From Mayfieldus sp038317345 (GTDB taxonomy: Bacteria > Actinomycetota > Thermoleophilia > Solirubrobacterales > 70-9), in NCBI GenBank assembly GCA_038317345.1, contig JBBQBH010000020.1, positions 1-48,770 on the forward strand: 48,770 bases of DNA, in the 5' to 3' direction. Below, one piece after another: positions 7,843-16,731 of this stretch. The translations under genes were made by a program, and so were the position numbers. The first letter of the stretch is position 1, and each line of letters starts with the position of its first letter. The notes beneath the pieces are model-generated. The model ran no database searches and was not told where the DNA came from. It worked only from the letters and a program-made list of their open reading frames with translations.

Positions 7843-8352
7843 TCAGTCCCTCGGCAGGCGGTGAGGCATCTGGATCCGCGCCATCGCCTTGATCATGAAG
7901 TAGAAGAAGGTGCCTGCAAGCGCGAGCAGCGCCAGGTTGGCAAAGATCTGCGCCGCCGACGCAGCCCTCAGGGCGAGCCCGAAGGCCGCGGCGAAGATCA
8001 GGAACAGCAGGATCGTCTGAAAGCCGAGCACGGCCCAATAGCGGGCTCGCCACATTCCCCACGACATCACTCCCATCAGAAACGCAGGGGAGAGCGCCTG
8101 CACGAGCGCCGGTCGGCTGCCGCTCACCTTCACGCCACTCGCGTAGCCGATCAGGATCGAGATCGCGATCAGCGCCGAGATCACGGCGCCGATCGTGACC
8201 GCGAGCGGACGCTCGTCCTCGTGCAGCGGCTCGAGCGCCTCGCGCACCTCGCGGTTGCGCTGCTCGGCCTTCGCATAGCCGCGTTCGATGGAAGATCCGC
8301 TTCGAGCCTTGCGCTTGTGTCGCTCGGCGCGCTTGCGCTCGCGGCTAGCCAC
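7843..8352 (-). CDS. Small membrane protein of unknown function
   Basis: Encodes 169 residues if started at the GTG (8352) that overlaps the thiE stop; a much longer open frame upstream of it is only a shadow of thiE. The N-terminal 50 residues are very basic and helical (SRERKRAERHKRKARS, then a Glu-rich stretch). Four hydrophobic segments follow: AVTIGAVISALIAISILIGYA, ALVQALSPAFLMGVMSW, WAVLGFQTILLFLIFAAAFG and ANLALLALAGTFFYFMIKAM. The protein ends in a short basic tail. I do not recognise a named family. The coupling to thiE suggests co-expression but not a specific role; a transporter is possible but four helices with no motif give no support for one. Confidence 0.7.
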   Translation of the reverse strand: MASRERKRAERHKRKARSGSSIERGYAKAEQRNREVREALEPLHEDERPLAVTIGAVISALIAISILIGYASGVKVSGSRPALVQALSPAFLMGVMSWGMWRARYWAVLGFQTILLFLIFAAAFGLALRAASAAQIFANLALLALAGTFFYFMIKAMARIQMPHRLPRD

Positions 8353-9025
8353 CCGGGGCCTCGTCGCCGGTCCCGGCAAACGCTCGCCGCAGCTGGTCCG
8401 CCGCCGCCGCGGGATCGTCGGCGTCGCGGATCGCCCGCACCACGCAGAGCCTCCGCGCACCCGCCTCGACGACCTCATGCGCGTTCGAGGGGTCGATGCC
8501 GCCGATCGCGTAGAAGGGCAGCGACGCGTACTGGGCCGCGTATTGGACCAGCTCCAAGCCGACCGCCGGGCGCCCCTCCTTGGTCGGCGTCTCCCAGACC
8601 GGGCCGACGCTGAGGTAGTCGGCCCCTGCGGCGGCATCGATCTGCTCGCGAGAGTGGGTGGAGAGCCCGATCAGGACGTCGGAGCCAAGGGCCTCGCGGG
8701 CTTCTGCGACCGAAACGTCGTCCTGGCCCAGGTGCACCCCGTCGGCGCGGCAGGAGCGGGCAAGGGAGGTGTCGTCGTTGACGATGAACAGGGCGCTGTA
8801 TGTGTCGCAGAGGCGCCGGAACGTTGCTCCGGCGACCTCAATCGCCCGCCGGTCGAGCTCCTTCTCACGCAGCTGCACGATGTCGACGCCGCCATTGAGT
8901 GCTGCCCGCACGATCCCCTCGGGGTCCTCGCCATGGGGCCGGGCGTCGCAGACGAAGTAGAGCCGCGCCGTGCGCAGGCGTTCGCGGCGCAGGGGGCCGG
9001 CGGCGTCGGGGGTGGCGAGGCTCAT
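8345..9025 (-). CDS. thiE: Thiamine-phosphate synthase
   Basis: Joins HMP-pyrophosphate and thiazole phosphate to give thiamine phosphate. The 226-residue TIM barrel shows VDIVQLREKELDRR (near residue 51), FIVNDDTSLARSCRADGVHLGQDD, LIGLSTHSREQIDAAAGADYLSVGPVWETPTK (the pyrophosphate loop) and FYAIGGIDPSNAHEVVEAGARRLCVVRAI. All are standard ThiE motifs. It is transcribed away from the riboswitch-controlled thiO-thiSG genes and toward lpdA and the pyruvate dehydrogenase genes, whose E1 needs thiamine diphosphate. The ATG overlaps the stop of an 11-codon upstream ORF (ATGA), and no Shine-Dalgarno is visible. Confidence 0.95.
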   Translation of the reverse strand: MSLATPDAAGPLRRERLRTARLYFVCDARPHGEDPEGIVRAALNGGVDIVQLREKELDRRAIEVAGATFRRLCDTYSALFIVNDDTSLARSCRADGVHLGQDDVSVAEAREALGSDVLIGLSTHSREQIDAAAGADYLSVGPVWETPTKEGRPAVGLELVQYAAQYASLPFYAIGGIDPSNAHEVVEAGARRLCVVRAIRDADDPAAAADQLRRAFAGTGDEAPGG

Positions 9026-9057
9026 TCGCCGGTGGCGGGTTGTGGTCGAGCTGGCAC
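9022..9057 (-). CDS. Leaderless mini-ORF coupled to thiE
   Basis: GTG-started ORF reading MPARPQPATGE, with its stop overlapping the thiE ATG as ATGA; a second in-frame GTG two codons upstream (9063) is also possible. GATAAT on the minus strand (9065-9070) ends 7 nt before the GTG, the spacing expected for a leaderless start. The peptide is not related to the MSARL family, but the architecture (leaderless mini-ORF, stop/start overlap, no Shine-Dalgarno on the main gene) is the same. Its reality depends on mapping the transcript start. Confidence 0.35.
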   Translation of the reverse strand: MPARPQPATGE

Positions 9058-9064
9058 AGGCACG

Positions 9065-9070
9065 ATTATC
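9065..9070 (-). promoter_or_regulatory. Candidate -10 of the thiE transcript
   Basis: GATAAT on the minus strand, 7 nt upstream of the GTG at 9057. It faces away from the TPP riboswitch, so the riboswitch would not control thiE unless another promoter is used. Confidence 0.4.
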
Positions 9071-9109
9071 GCCCGCCTGCGGGGCCCGTGTGTGGAGGAG
9101 TACGATCGT

Positions 9110-9205
9110 TGGACAACGGGAGCCCGCAAGCCAAGGGCTGAGAGGGCGGCTAAGGCGCCGCCGACCGTCTGAACCTGATCCGGGTAATGCCGGTGTAGGG
9201 AATGG
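9110..9205 (+). promoter_or_regulatory. TPP riboswitch (THI element)
   Basis: The conserved aptamer cores are present in order. CGGGAGCCC at about 9117-9125 is followed by GGGCTGAGAGGGC at 9135-9147 (the CUGAGA pyrimidine-sensing loop), CTGAACCTGATCCGG at 9169-9183, and GTAATGCCGGTGTAGGGAA at 9184-9202 (the pyrophosphate-sensing arm). TACGAT at 9101-9106 is a plausible -10. The aptamer ends about 30 nt before the GTG of thiO. A 10-bp palindrome (GCTCCGGAGC, 9214-9223) lies immediately upstream of the GCGAGGA ribosome site. I see no U-run terminator, so control is more likely by hiding the ribosome site than by terminating transcription. Confidence 0.93.
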
Positions 9206-9232
9206 GCGCGAGGGCTCCGGAGCGAGGACCGA

Positions 9233-10339
9233 GTGCCATCAGCGACCGAAAAGAGAGGCTTCGACGCGATTGTCGTAGGCGCCGGCGTGATCGGGCTGAC
9301 CTGCGCCTGGCGTACGGCGCAGCGCGGCCTCGACGTGGTTGTTCTCGATCGCAGCACTCCCTTGTCGGGGGCGACGGGAGTTGCGGCTGGCATGCTGGCG
9401 CCGGTCGGCGAGCTGGCGTTCGGCGAGCAGCGGCTGCTCGAGCTGACGCTGGCTGCGGCCGAGCGCTATCCGGGCTTCGTCGCCGAGCTGGAGGAGCACA
9501 GCGGCTCGGAGACCGGCTACGACCGCCGCGGCGCGCTGCACGTGGCGCTCGACCGTGACGAGTCTGCGCAGTTGCGCCGCCGCCACGAGCTTCAGCGTTC
9601 TCTCGGTCTCGAGGCGGCTTGGCTCACACCGCGCCGCTGCCGGGCCCTCGAGCCCGGGCTGGCACCGTCGATCACGGGGGGCGTCCACGCGCCCAACGAA
9701 GGCGCAATAGATCCGCGCGCCCTTTGCGCGGCGCTGCTCGCGGCGCTGGAGCGCGAGGGCGCGGAGGTGCGAAGCGGCGCCGCGGTCAACGAGGCGGTGA
9801 TCGAAGGCGGGCGGATCGAAGGTGTCCGCACCGAGGCGGGGGAGGAGGTGCTGGCGAGCCACGTCGTGCTCGCCAACGGCTGCTGGGCGGGACAGTCGGA
9901 TTGGCTGCCGCCGCATGCCCGCCCCCAGGTACGACCGGTCAAGGGCCAGATCCTCACCCTGCGCGGATCGGCCGAGGAACCTGTCTGCGAGCGGATCGTC
10001 GCCTCCGAGAGGGTCTATCTGGTTCCGCGCAACGACGGCCGCTTGATCGTCGGAGCGACGGTGGAGGAACGAGGCTTTGACACCACGGTGACCGCTGGCG
10101 GGGTGCACGAGCTGCTGCGCGAGGCGTATCGGCTGCTGCCCGAGATCGCGGAGCTGGAGCTGGTCGAGGCAACCGCCGGCCTGCGGCCGGGGACGCCCGA
10201 CAACCTGCCGTTGATCGGCCCCGGGGCCCTGGAGGGCCTGGTGCTCGCGACCGGCCACTACCGCAACGGCATCCTGCTTGCGCCTCTGACCGGCGAGCGT
10301 GTCGCCGATGCCCTGGTCGGCGCCGAGGTGCCCGCATGA
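9233..10339 (+). CDS. thiO: Glycine oxidase ThiO
   Basis: FAD-dependent oxidase that makes the dehydroglycine (iminoacetate) used by ThiG in thiazole synthesis. 368 residues: FAD motif FDAIVVGAGVIGLTCAWRTAQRG at the N-terminus, then LSGATGVAAGMLAPVGEL, characteristic of the DAO/ThiO group. The substrate-domain strand VRPVKGQILTLRG and the C-terminal ATAGLRPGTPDNLPLIGP...ATGHYRNGILLAPLTGERVAD complete the family pattern. The GTG at 9233 has an upstream GAGGA. It directly follows the TPP riboswitch, and its stop overlaps the ATG of the fused thiS-thiG (ATGA), confirming a thiazole operon. Confidence 0.93.
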   Translation: MPSATEKRGFDAIVVGAGVIGLTCAWRTAQRGLDVVVLDRSTPLSGATGVAAGMLAPVGELAFGEQRLLELTLAAAERYPGFVAELEEHSGSETGYDRRGALHVALDRDESAQLRRRHELQRSLGLEAAWLTPRRCRALEPGLAPSITGGVHAPNEGAIDPRALCAALLAALEREGAEVRSGAAVNEAVIEGGRIEGVRTEAGEEVLASHVVLANGCWAGQSDWLPPHARPQVRPVKGQILTLRGSAEEPVCERIVASERVYLVPRNDGRLIVGATVEERGFDTTVTAGGVHELLREAYRLLPEIAELELVEATAGLRPGTPDNLPLIGPGALEGLVLATGHYRNGILLAPLTGERVADALVGAEVPA

Positions 10340-11310
10340 GGGTCGAGCTGAACGGCGAGCCGCGCGAGCTGGGCGATGGCGCGACGGTCGCCGACGTCGT
10401 GCTCGAGGCGGGCGGCGATCCCGAGGCGCGCGGGTTTGCGGTCGCGGTTGGGGGTGAGGTGGTGCCGCGCGGCGAGTGGGGCCGCCAGCTCAGCGAGGGC
10501 GAGAAGGTGGAAGTGCTGGCGGCGATCCAGGGGGGAGCGGACGAGGGTTGGCGGATCGCCGACCGCAAGTTGACCTCCCGCCTGATCGTCGGCACCGGGG
10601 GCTTTCGCTCGCTCGACGACGCCGAGCAGGCGATCGCCGCCTCGGGGGCCGAGATCGTCACCGTCGCGCTGCGCCGAGTCGACCCCAACGCCAATGGCTC
10701 GGTGCTCGACGTGGTACGGAAGCTCGGAGTCTTCGTGCTGCCCAACACCGCCGGTTGCTACACGGCTCGTGACGCGGTTCGCACGGCGCATCTGGCCCGC
10801 GAGGCGTTCGACACCGATTGGATCAAGCTGGAGGTGATCGGCGACGATCGGACGCTGTTTCCCGACGCGGTCGAGCTGGTCGACGCCGCCGAGACCCTGG
10901 TCGACGAGGGCTTCAGCGTGCTGCCCTACACCAATGACGACCCGATCCTCGCCCGTCGCCTCGAGGAGGGGGGCTGCGCCGCGGTGATGCCACTTGGCTC
11001 GCCGATTGGGTCGGGAGCCGGGATTCGCAACCCCTACAACATCTCGATCATCGTCGAGGGGTCCAGCGTGCCGGTGATCCTCGACGCCGGCATCGGCACC
11101 GCCTCCGACGCCACGCTGGCGATGGAGCTGGGCTGCGACGGCGTGCTCCTGGCGAGCTCGGTCTCCCGCGCCGAGGACCCGGTGACGATGGCGGTCGCGA
11201 TGCGGTGCGCGGTCGAGGCCGGCTACGCGGCCCGCCAGGCGGGCCGCATCCCCCGCAAGCTGCACGCGGAGGCCTCGACCCCCGAGCAGGGCTTGGCGGA
11301 GCTTTCCTGA
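10336..11310 (+). CDS. thiSG: Fused sulfur carrier ThiS and thiazole synthase ThiG
   Basis: 324 residues combining two thiazole-biosynthesis proteins. Residues 1-67 form a ubiquitin-like ThiS ending AAIQGG. ThiG, a (beta/alpha)8 thiazole synthase, begins within a few residues: DRKLTSRLIVGTGGF, ALRRVDP, NTAGCYTARDAVR, WIKLEVIGDD with the substrate-imine lysine near K164, GCAAVMPLGSPIGSG and DAGIGTASDATLAMELGCDGVLLASS. In free ThiS the terminal Gly-Gly must be adenylated and thiocarboxylated. Here it is internal, so cleavage after Gly67 or another arrangement is needed. Bifunctional ThiS/ThiG proteins are a recognised annotation class (I recall NCBI PRK11840). No thiF lies in the window. Confidence 0.93.
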   Translation: MRVELNGEPRELGDGATVADVVLEAGGDPEARGFAVAVGGEVVPRGEWGRQLSEGEKVEVLAAIQGGADEGWRIADRKLTSRLIVGTGGFRSLDDAEQAIAASGAEIVTVALRRVDPNANGSVLDVVRKLGVFVLPNTAGCYTARDAVRTAHLAREAFDTDWIKLEVIGDDRTLFPDAVELVDAAETLVDEGFSVLPYTNDDPILARRLEEGGCAAVMPLGSPIGSGAGIRNPYNISIIVEGSSVPVILDAGIGTASDATLAMELGCDGVLLASSVSRAEDPVTMAVAMRCAVEAGYAARQAGRIPRKLHAEASTPEQGLAELS

Positions 11311-11319
11311 GACTTCCGG

Positions 11320-11613
11320 TTAGGCCTGCTGCTGTCTTTTCACCTCGAAGGCGAGCTCGTTCGGGGGTCCCTCGAGCGAGTCGGAGGCGCTCTGTAGCCC
11401 GGGTCCTAGTGTCCCGTCGCGGAAGCTCTCCCAGGATTCCTTGTCCTCGTGCACAGCGACGACGATCCAGCCGTCGTCTTCGGTCACGCCGGCGATGTGA
11501 AGCACCTGACCTGGGGGCAGTGATTCCCCCTCTTCAAAATGCACCGCCTTCAACGTGTTCTCGTACTGCTCCTGGGTGCCGTTTGGAAAGTGATGGACGA
11601 TCGCGTAAGCCAT
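11320..11613 (-). CDS. Hypothetical protein, dimeric alpha/beta-barrel type
   Basis: 97 residues, convergent with thiSG. The pattern AYAIVHHFPNGTQEQYENTLKAVHF at the N-terminus, a central GWIVVAVHEDKESWESFRDGTLGPGL, and a C-terminal strand FEVKRQQ resembles the ferredoxin-like fold of dimeric alpha/beta-barrel proteins (ABM/DUF1330 type), in which two subunits enclose a small cavity. No catalytic residue can be assigned. TAGAGT on the minus strand about 40 nt upstream could be a -10. I cannot name a family with certainty, and the fold call is inference from pattern only. Confidence 0.75.
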   Translation of the reverse strand: MAYAIVHHFPNGTQEQYENTLKAVHFEEGESLPPGQVLHIAGVTEDDGWIVVAVHEDKESWESFRDGTLGPGLQSASDSLEGPPNELAFEVKRQQQA

Positions 11614-11661
11614 GCCTGGTCTTTCTGTAGGGGTTTGGAAGGGTGACTCTATTCCCGCGCG

Positions 11662-11689
11662 TTGAACCAGACTTAAGCGCGGTTACTAT
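11662..11689 (+). promoter_or_regulatory. Promoter of tRNA-Lys
   Basis: TTGAAC at 11662-11667, a 16-nt spacer, and TACTAT at 11684-11689. The -10 ends 6 nt before the mature 5' end of the tRNA, so little or no 5' trailer would be made. This is one of the clearer two-element promoters in the window. Confidence 0.6.
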
Positions 11690-11695
11690 CGCGGC

Positions 11696-11768
11696 GGGCC
11701 TCTAAGTCAACGGGTTAGACGTCCGGCCTTTTAAGCCGGCAGACTGGGTTCGAGTCCCAGGGGGCCCA
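11696..11768 (+). tRNA. tRNA-Lys (anticodon TTT)
   Basis: Folds as a complete cloverleaf. The acceptor pairs GGGCCTC with GGGGCCC (one T-G pair). The D stem is short. The anticodon stem CCGGC/GCCGG encloses the loop CTTTTAA with anticodon TTT, and the T arm is CTGGG-TTCGAGT-CCCAG, with discriminator A at 11768. The CCA end is not encoded, so it must be added by a nucleotidyltransferase. It sits between a hypothetical gene and the hydroxyisobutyrate-dehydrogenase-like gene; no integration remnants are seen beside it. Confidence 0.96.
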
Positions 11769-11803
11769 TCCCCAGCGTCGCCTAGCCGTAGGTTCCGACT
11801 CCG

Positions 11804-12676
11804 CTAGCGCGAGTCGACCGAGGCGAGGAAGGTCGCCGCCATGTCCTCGTCACCGTGGCCCAGCTCGACCGCGCGCAGCATCTGGTTGCGGACCGCCTCG
11901 AGTAGAGGCAGTGCCATGCCGGCCGCCTCCGCGGCGTCCAGGACCAGCCCTGCGTCCTTGGCCGCAAGCTCCAGCGCGAACGAGGTCGGGAACTCGCCCT
12001 CGACCATCATCCTGCCCTTGATCTGAGCGTAGGCGGAGTCAAGGGGCCCGCCCTCGATCAGCTCCAGGAAGTGCTCCTTCTCCACTCCGAGACGATCGGC
12101 GAGCGCCATCGTCTCCGCCACTGCCTCGGTGAGCGCCAGAACCCAGCTGTTGGCGACCAGCTTCAGGCGATGGCCATCGCCAGGGTTCGGCATCCAGATC
12201 GTCCTCGAGCCCACCGCGTCGAACGCCGGGTCGCAGACCTCGCGGGCTTCCTCGGGCCCCGAAGCCAGGACCGTCAGCTTGCCCTGCTCTGCCGGCTGTT
12301 TCGTTCCCAACACCGGAGCGTCGACGAAGAGCACCCCCGCATCGCCCGCAAGTGCGCCGAAACGCTCGGTGGCCTTCAGCCCCACCGTGCTCATCTGGGC
12401 CCAGGCAGTCGTCTCGCCGCATGCCTCCAATCCGCCGCCGTCTGCCATCACCGACTCCACGGCGTCGGCATCCTTGAGGATCGTGATCACCAGATCGGCG
12501 CCACCGACGGCTTCAGTCACTTTCCCGGCAACCTCGACGCCGTGCTCGCGCAACGGCTCGGCCCGCTCGATCGTCCGGTTCCAGGCGCTGACCTCGATCC
12601 CGGCCGCGGCGATGTTGCGGGCCATCGGAAAGCCCATGATCCCGGTGCCGAGAACCGCGACTCGCATCGCGCTCAC
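11804..12676 (-). CDS. 3-hydroxyisobutyrate dehydrogenase-family reductase
   Basis: NAD(P)-dependent beta-hydroxyacid dehydrogenase, 290 residues. The Rossmann motif is RVAVLGTGIMGFPMARNIAAAG. The substrate loop reads FVDAPVLGTKQPAEQGKLTVLASG, where most relatives have DAPVSGG, so substrate preference may differ. The catalytic lysine lies in HRLKLVANSWVLALTEAVAE. The C-terminal helical domain ends KDAGLVLDAAEAAGMALPLLEAVR. The exact substrate cannot be told from sequence; 3-hydroxyisobutyrate, tartronate semialdehyde and succinic semialdehyde reductases share these motifs. The start is a GTG at 12676, with an ATG three codons later as alternative. It follows purH on the same strand after 36 bases and may be co-transcribed. 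Confidence 0.85.
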   Translation of the reverse strand: MSAMRVAVLGTGIMGFPMARNIAAAGIEVSAWNRTIERAEPLREHGVEVAGKVTEAVGGADLVITILKDADAVESVMADGGGLEACGETTAWAQMSTVGLKATERFGALAGDAGVLFVDAPVLGTKQPAEQGKLTVLASGPEEAREVCDPAFDAVGSRTIWMPNPGDGHRLKLVANSWVLALTEAVAETMALADRLGVEKEHFLELIEGGPLDSAYAQIKGRMMVEGEFPTSFALELAAKDAGLVLDAAEAAGMALPLLEAVRNQMLRAVELGHGDEDMAATFLASVDSR

Positions 12677-12712
12677 AGTACCCGTCGGCGGCTGGCGCCA
12701 GACGAGCGGCGC

Positions 12713-14361
<1,649 letters not shown>

Positions 14362-14365
<4 letters not shown>

Positions 14366-15003
14366 CCGATCAGCACATTCCGTGGATTGGAGGGGTCGAT
14401 CCTAACCGTGCCCTGGGCTATCAGATTGATCGCCTCCGGAAGAAGGGCATGCTCGGTGGCGTGGATCGCGTCCTCCAGTGTCTGCCAATCGCGATCCGGA
14501 GGCACCGGCACCGGCCGCTGGAGGATGATCGGCCCCGAGTCGACGCCCTCGTCGACGAAGTGCACGGTGACTCCGGTCACCTTTACTCCGTGATCGAGTG
14601 CCTGCCGGACTGCGTCCAGCCCCGGGAAGGAAGGCAGCAGCGCCGGGTGCACGTTGATGACCCGGTTGCGGAAGCGGTCGACGAACGAGGGCGAGAGCAG
14701 CTGCATGTAGCCGGCGAGGACGACCAGATCGGCGCCGCGCGCCTCGATCCAGTCCCCGATCGCCGCGTCGCGAGCCTCGCGACTGGGGCGGTAGTCGCGG
14801 GCAAAGACGGCGGTCTCGATTCCCACTTCGTCGGCTCGCCGCAGGGCCATCGCGTCGGCTTTGTCGGAGACGACTCCGGCGACTTCGATCCCGTCGCTGC
14901 CGTGCAGCTGGTCGATGATCGCCTGCAGGTTTGTGCCGGAGCCCGAGGCGAGGACGCAGAGCTTGAAGTTCGCCACGCGGTTAGTGGTCTCGTCCACAAC
15001 CAC
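14362..15003 (-). CDS. purN: Phosphoribosylglycinamide formyltransferase (GART)
   Basis: Formyl-THF-dependent third step of the purine pathway. 213 residues: phosphate loop VLASGSGTNLQAIID, then VFARDY, and the catalytic Asn/His in VINVHPALLPSFPGLDAV. HFVDEGVDSGPIILQRPVPV carries the catalytic Asp. The start may be the GTG at 15003 or a GTG nine codons later (VANFKLCVLASG); the first residues are not conserved in the family. It lies 141 bases after purF. In many bacteria purM lies between purF and purN, but here the space contains only a short hairpin. Confidence 0.95.
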
Positions 15004-15052
15004 GGCACGTACTCTGCCGGCTGCAAACCTTCGCCTGACTGCGTCCTCGGTC

Positions 15053-15078
15053 GGCCCAATAGCCCCAACTATTGGCCC
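15053..15078. other. Imperfect hairpin between purF and purN
   Basis: CCAATAG at 15056-15062 pairs with CTATTGG at 15069-15075 around a 6-nt loop, with two more G-C pairs outside one mismatch. No T-run follows on either side, so it does not look like an intrinsic terminator. It is the only structure in the 141-bp gap and could be an operator or an RNA processing site. Confidence 0.3.
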
Positions 15079-15144
15079 TCCCTGCGTCCTTGGCAGTCTC
15101 GGTTTTCGCTCGGCAGAGCACGACCGTACTTGCGGACGTGACCA

Positions 15145-16629
15145 CTAGCGGCTGACCGGGACGACTTCGATCTCCTCGAGGGCGAACTTGCCGTTCGCGG
15201 AGTCGGGGTCGCCGCCGAGCGGGTAACGGCCGGTGAAGCAGGCGTCGCAGTGGGCCTCAGGTCCGCTGCCCACCGCCTCGTAGACGCCCTCCATCGACAG
15301 ATAGGCAAGCGAGTCGGCGCCGAGCTCCTCGGCGACTTCGTCGATGGTTCGCCCGTGGGCGATCATCTCCTCGCGCGTCGACATGTCGATGCCGTAGTGG
15401 CAGGGGTGGCGGATCGGTGGCGCCGAGATCCGCAGATGGACCTCCAGGGCGCCGGCGTCGCGCAGCATGCCGACGATCTGCCGGGTGGTGTTGCCGCGCA
15501 CGATCGAGTCGTCGACGACGACGATTCGCTTGCCCTCGACGATCTCCGGCAGCGGGTTGAACTTCATCCGCAGGCCGTGCTTGCGCAGCTCCTGGCCCGG
15601 CTGGATGAAGGTGCGCTGGACGTAGCGGTTCTTGATCAGGCCGTCGTCCTGAGGGATCCCGGAAGCGCGCGCAAAGCCATTGGCGGCCGGGTTTCCAGAG
15701 TCGGGGACCGAGATCACGAGGTCGGCCTCGACCGGAGCGTCGCGCCAGAGGATCTCGCCCATCTTGCCGCGCACCTGTTGCAGGACGCCTCCCTCAAGCC
15801 GCGAGTCGGGCCGCGAGAAGTAGATCTGCTCGAACACGCAGAAGGCTCGGCGGTCGGATCGGACGACCTGGCGGACCTCCAGGCCGCGCTCGCTGAGCGA
15901 GACCATCTCGCCCGGGTGCACCTCACGCAGCAGTTCGGCGCCGATGATGTCGAAGGCGCAGCTCTCGGAGGCCACCACATAGCGGTCGCCGAGCCGGCCG
16001 AGCGACAGTGGACGCACCCCGTAGGGGTCGCGGAAGGCGACGATCGCATGCTTGGTCATCACCACGGTCGAGTAGGCGCCCTCCAGGCGAGGCACCACGT
16101 CGGCAACAGCATCTTCGATGAAGCGCCCCTCGTTGGAGGACAGAAGCGCGGCCATGATCTCCGAGTCGGAGGTGCCGCGGAACTCGATGCCAGCCTCACG
16201 CAGCTCGTTGTAGAGCTCGACCGCGTTGGTCAGGTTGCCGTTGTGGGCGAGTGCCAGCTCGCGCCCGTCATCGCGCCAGACCGGCTGCGCGTTCTCCCAA
16301 GATCCGCCGCCGGTGGTCGAGTAGCGGACGTGGCCGATCGCCATGTCGCCTTCCAGGGCCCGCAGCTTGTCCTCGTCGAAGACCTGCGAGACCAATCCGG
16401 CGTCGCGCATGGTGGTGATGTGGCCGCCCTCGCAGGCGGCGATCCCAGCCGACTCCTGGCCGCGGTGCTGGAGCGCGTAGAGGGCGAAGTAGGCGAGGCG
16501 GGCGACATCGTGTCCGGGTGCGTAGACGCCGAAGACGCCGCATTCGTCGCGGGGTCCCTCGCGGTCAAGCATGGGCCGCTCGGTAACAGTCAAAAGGGCG
16601 CGTTTGCCTCGCAGATAGAGGGTTGACAC
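15145..16629 (-). CDS. purF: Amidophosphoribosyltransferase
   Basis: First committed purine enzyme, making phosphoribosylamine from PRPP and glutamine. The Ntn-type glutaminase domain begins DECGVFGVYAPGHDVARL; the Cys becomes the N-terminal nucleophile after propeptide removal. The PRPP-binding loop is RIVVVDDSIVRGNTTRQIV. Late cysteines (HPCHYGIDM and AHCDACFTGRYPLG) match the Fe-S type PurF known from Bacillus and actinobacteria. The longest start is a GTG at 16629. An ATG at 16572 (MLDREGPRDEC) would give a 10-residue propeptide, close to the 11 of Bacillus, and is just as likely. Confidence 0.96.
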   Translation of the reverse strand: MSTLYLRGKRALLTVTERPMLDREGPRDECGVFGVYAPGHDVARLAYFALYALQHRGQESAGIAACEGGHITTMRDAGLVSQVFDEDKLRALEGDMAIGHVRYSTTGGGSWENAQPVWRDDGRELALAHNGNLTNAVELYNELREAGIEFRGTSDSEIMAALLSSNEGRFIEDAVADVVPRLEGAYSTVVMTKHAIVAFRDPYGVRPLSLGRLGDRYVVASESCAFDIIGAELLREVHPGEMVSLSERGLEVRQVVRSDRRAFCVFEQIYFSRPDSRLEGGVLQQVRGKMGEILWRDAPVEADLVISVPDSGNPAANGFARASGIPQDDGLIKNRYVQRTFIQPGQELRKHGLRMKFNPLPEIVEGKRIVVVDDSIVRGNTTRQIVGMLRDAGALEVHLRISAPPIRHPCHYGIDMSTREEMIAHGRTIDEVAEELGADSLAYLSMEGVYEAVGSGPEAHCDACFTGRYPLGGDPDSANGKFALEEIEVVPVSR

Positions 16630-16633
16630 GCGC

Positions 16634-16646
16634 AGGCACAGTGCCT
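16634..16646. promoter_or_regulatory. 13-bp dyad upstream of purF
   Basis: AGGCAC-A-GTGCCT is a perfect 6+1+6 inverted repeat ending 4 bp before the GTG of purF. TACCCT on the minus strand, further upstream, could be a -10. The dyad would lie in the 5' leader, as a possible operator or small RNA hairpin. No purine-repressor consensus is evident. Confidence 0.3.
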
Positions 16647-16731
16647 ACATCGGCAGGGTAGCAACGGGGGCGGATCGGGCTCGCAGCGTTTGGCTCAGCC
16701 CTGGACGCTCAATGCGGCGGCTTGGGGCTGG

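Noticed and set aside
9203..9232. Transcription terminator as riboswitch expression platform
   Set aside because: GCTCCGGAGC is short and not followed by a T-run; masking of the ribosome site is more plausible.
15053..15078. Intrinsic terminator after purF
   Set aside because: The stem has no following U-run on either strand.
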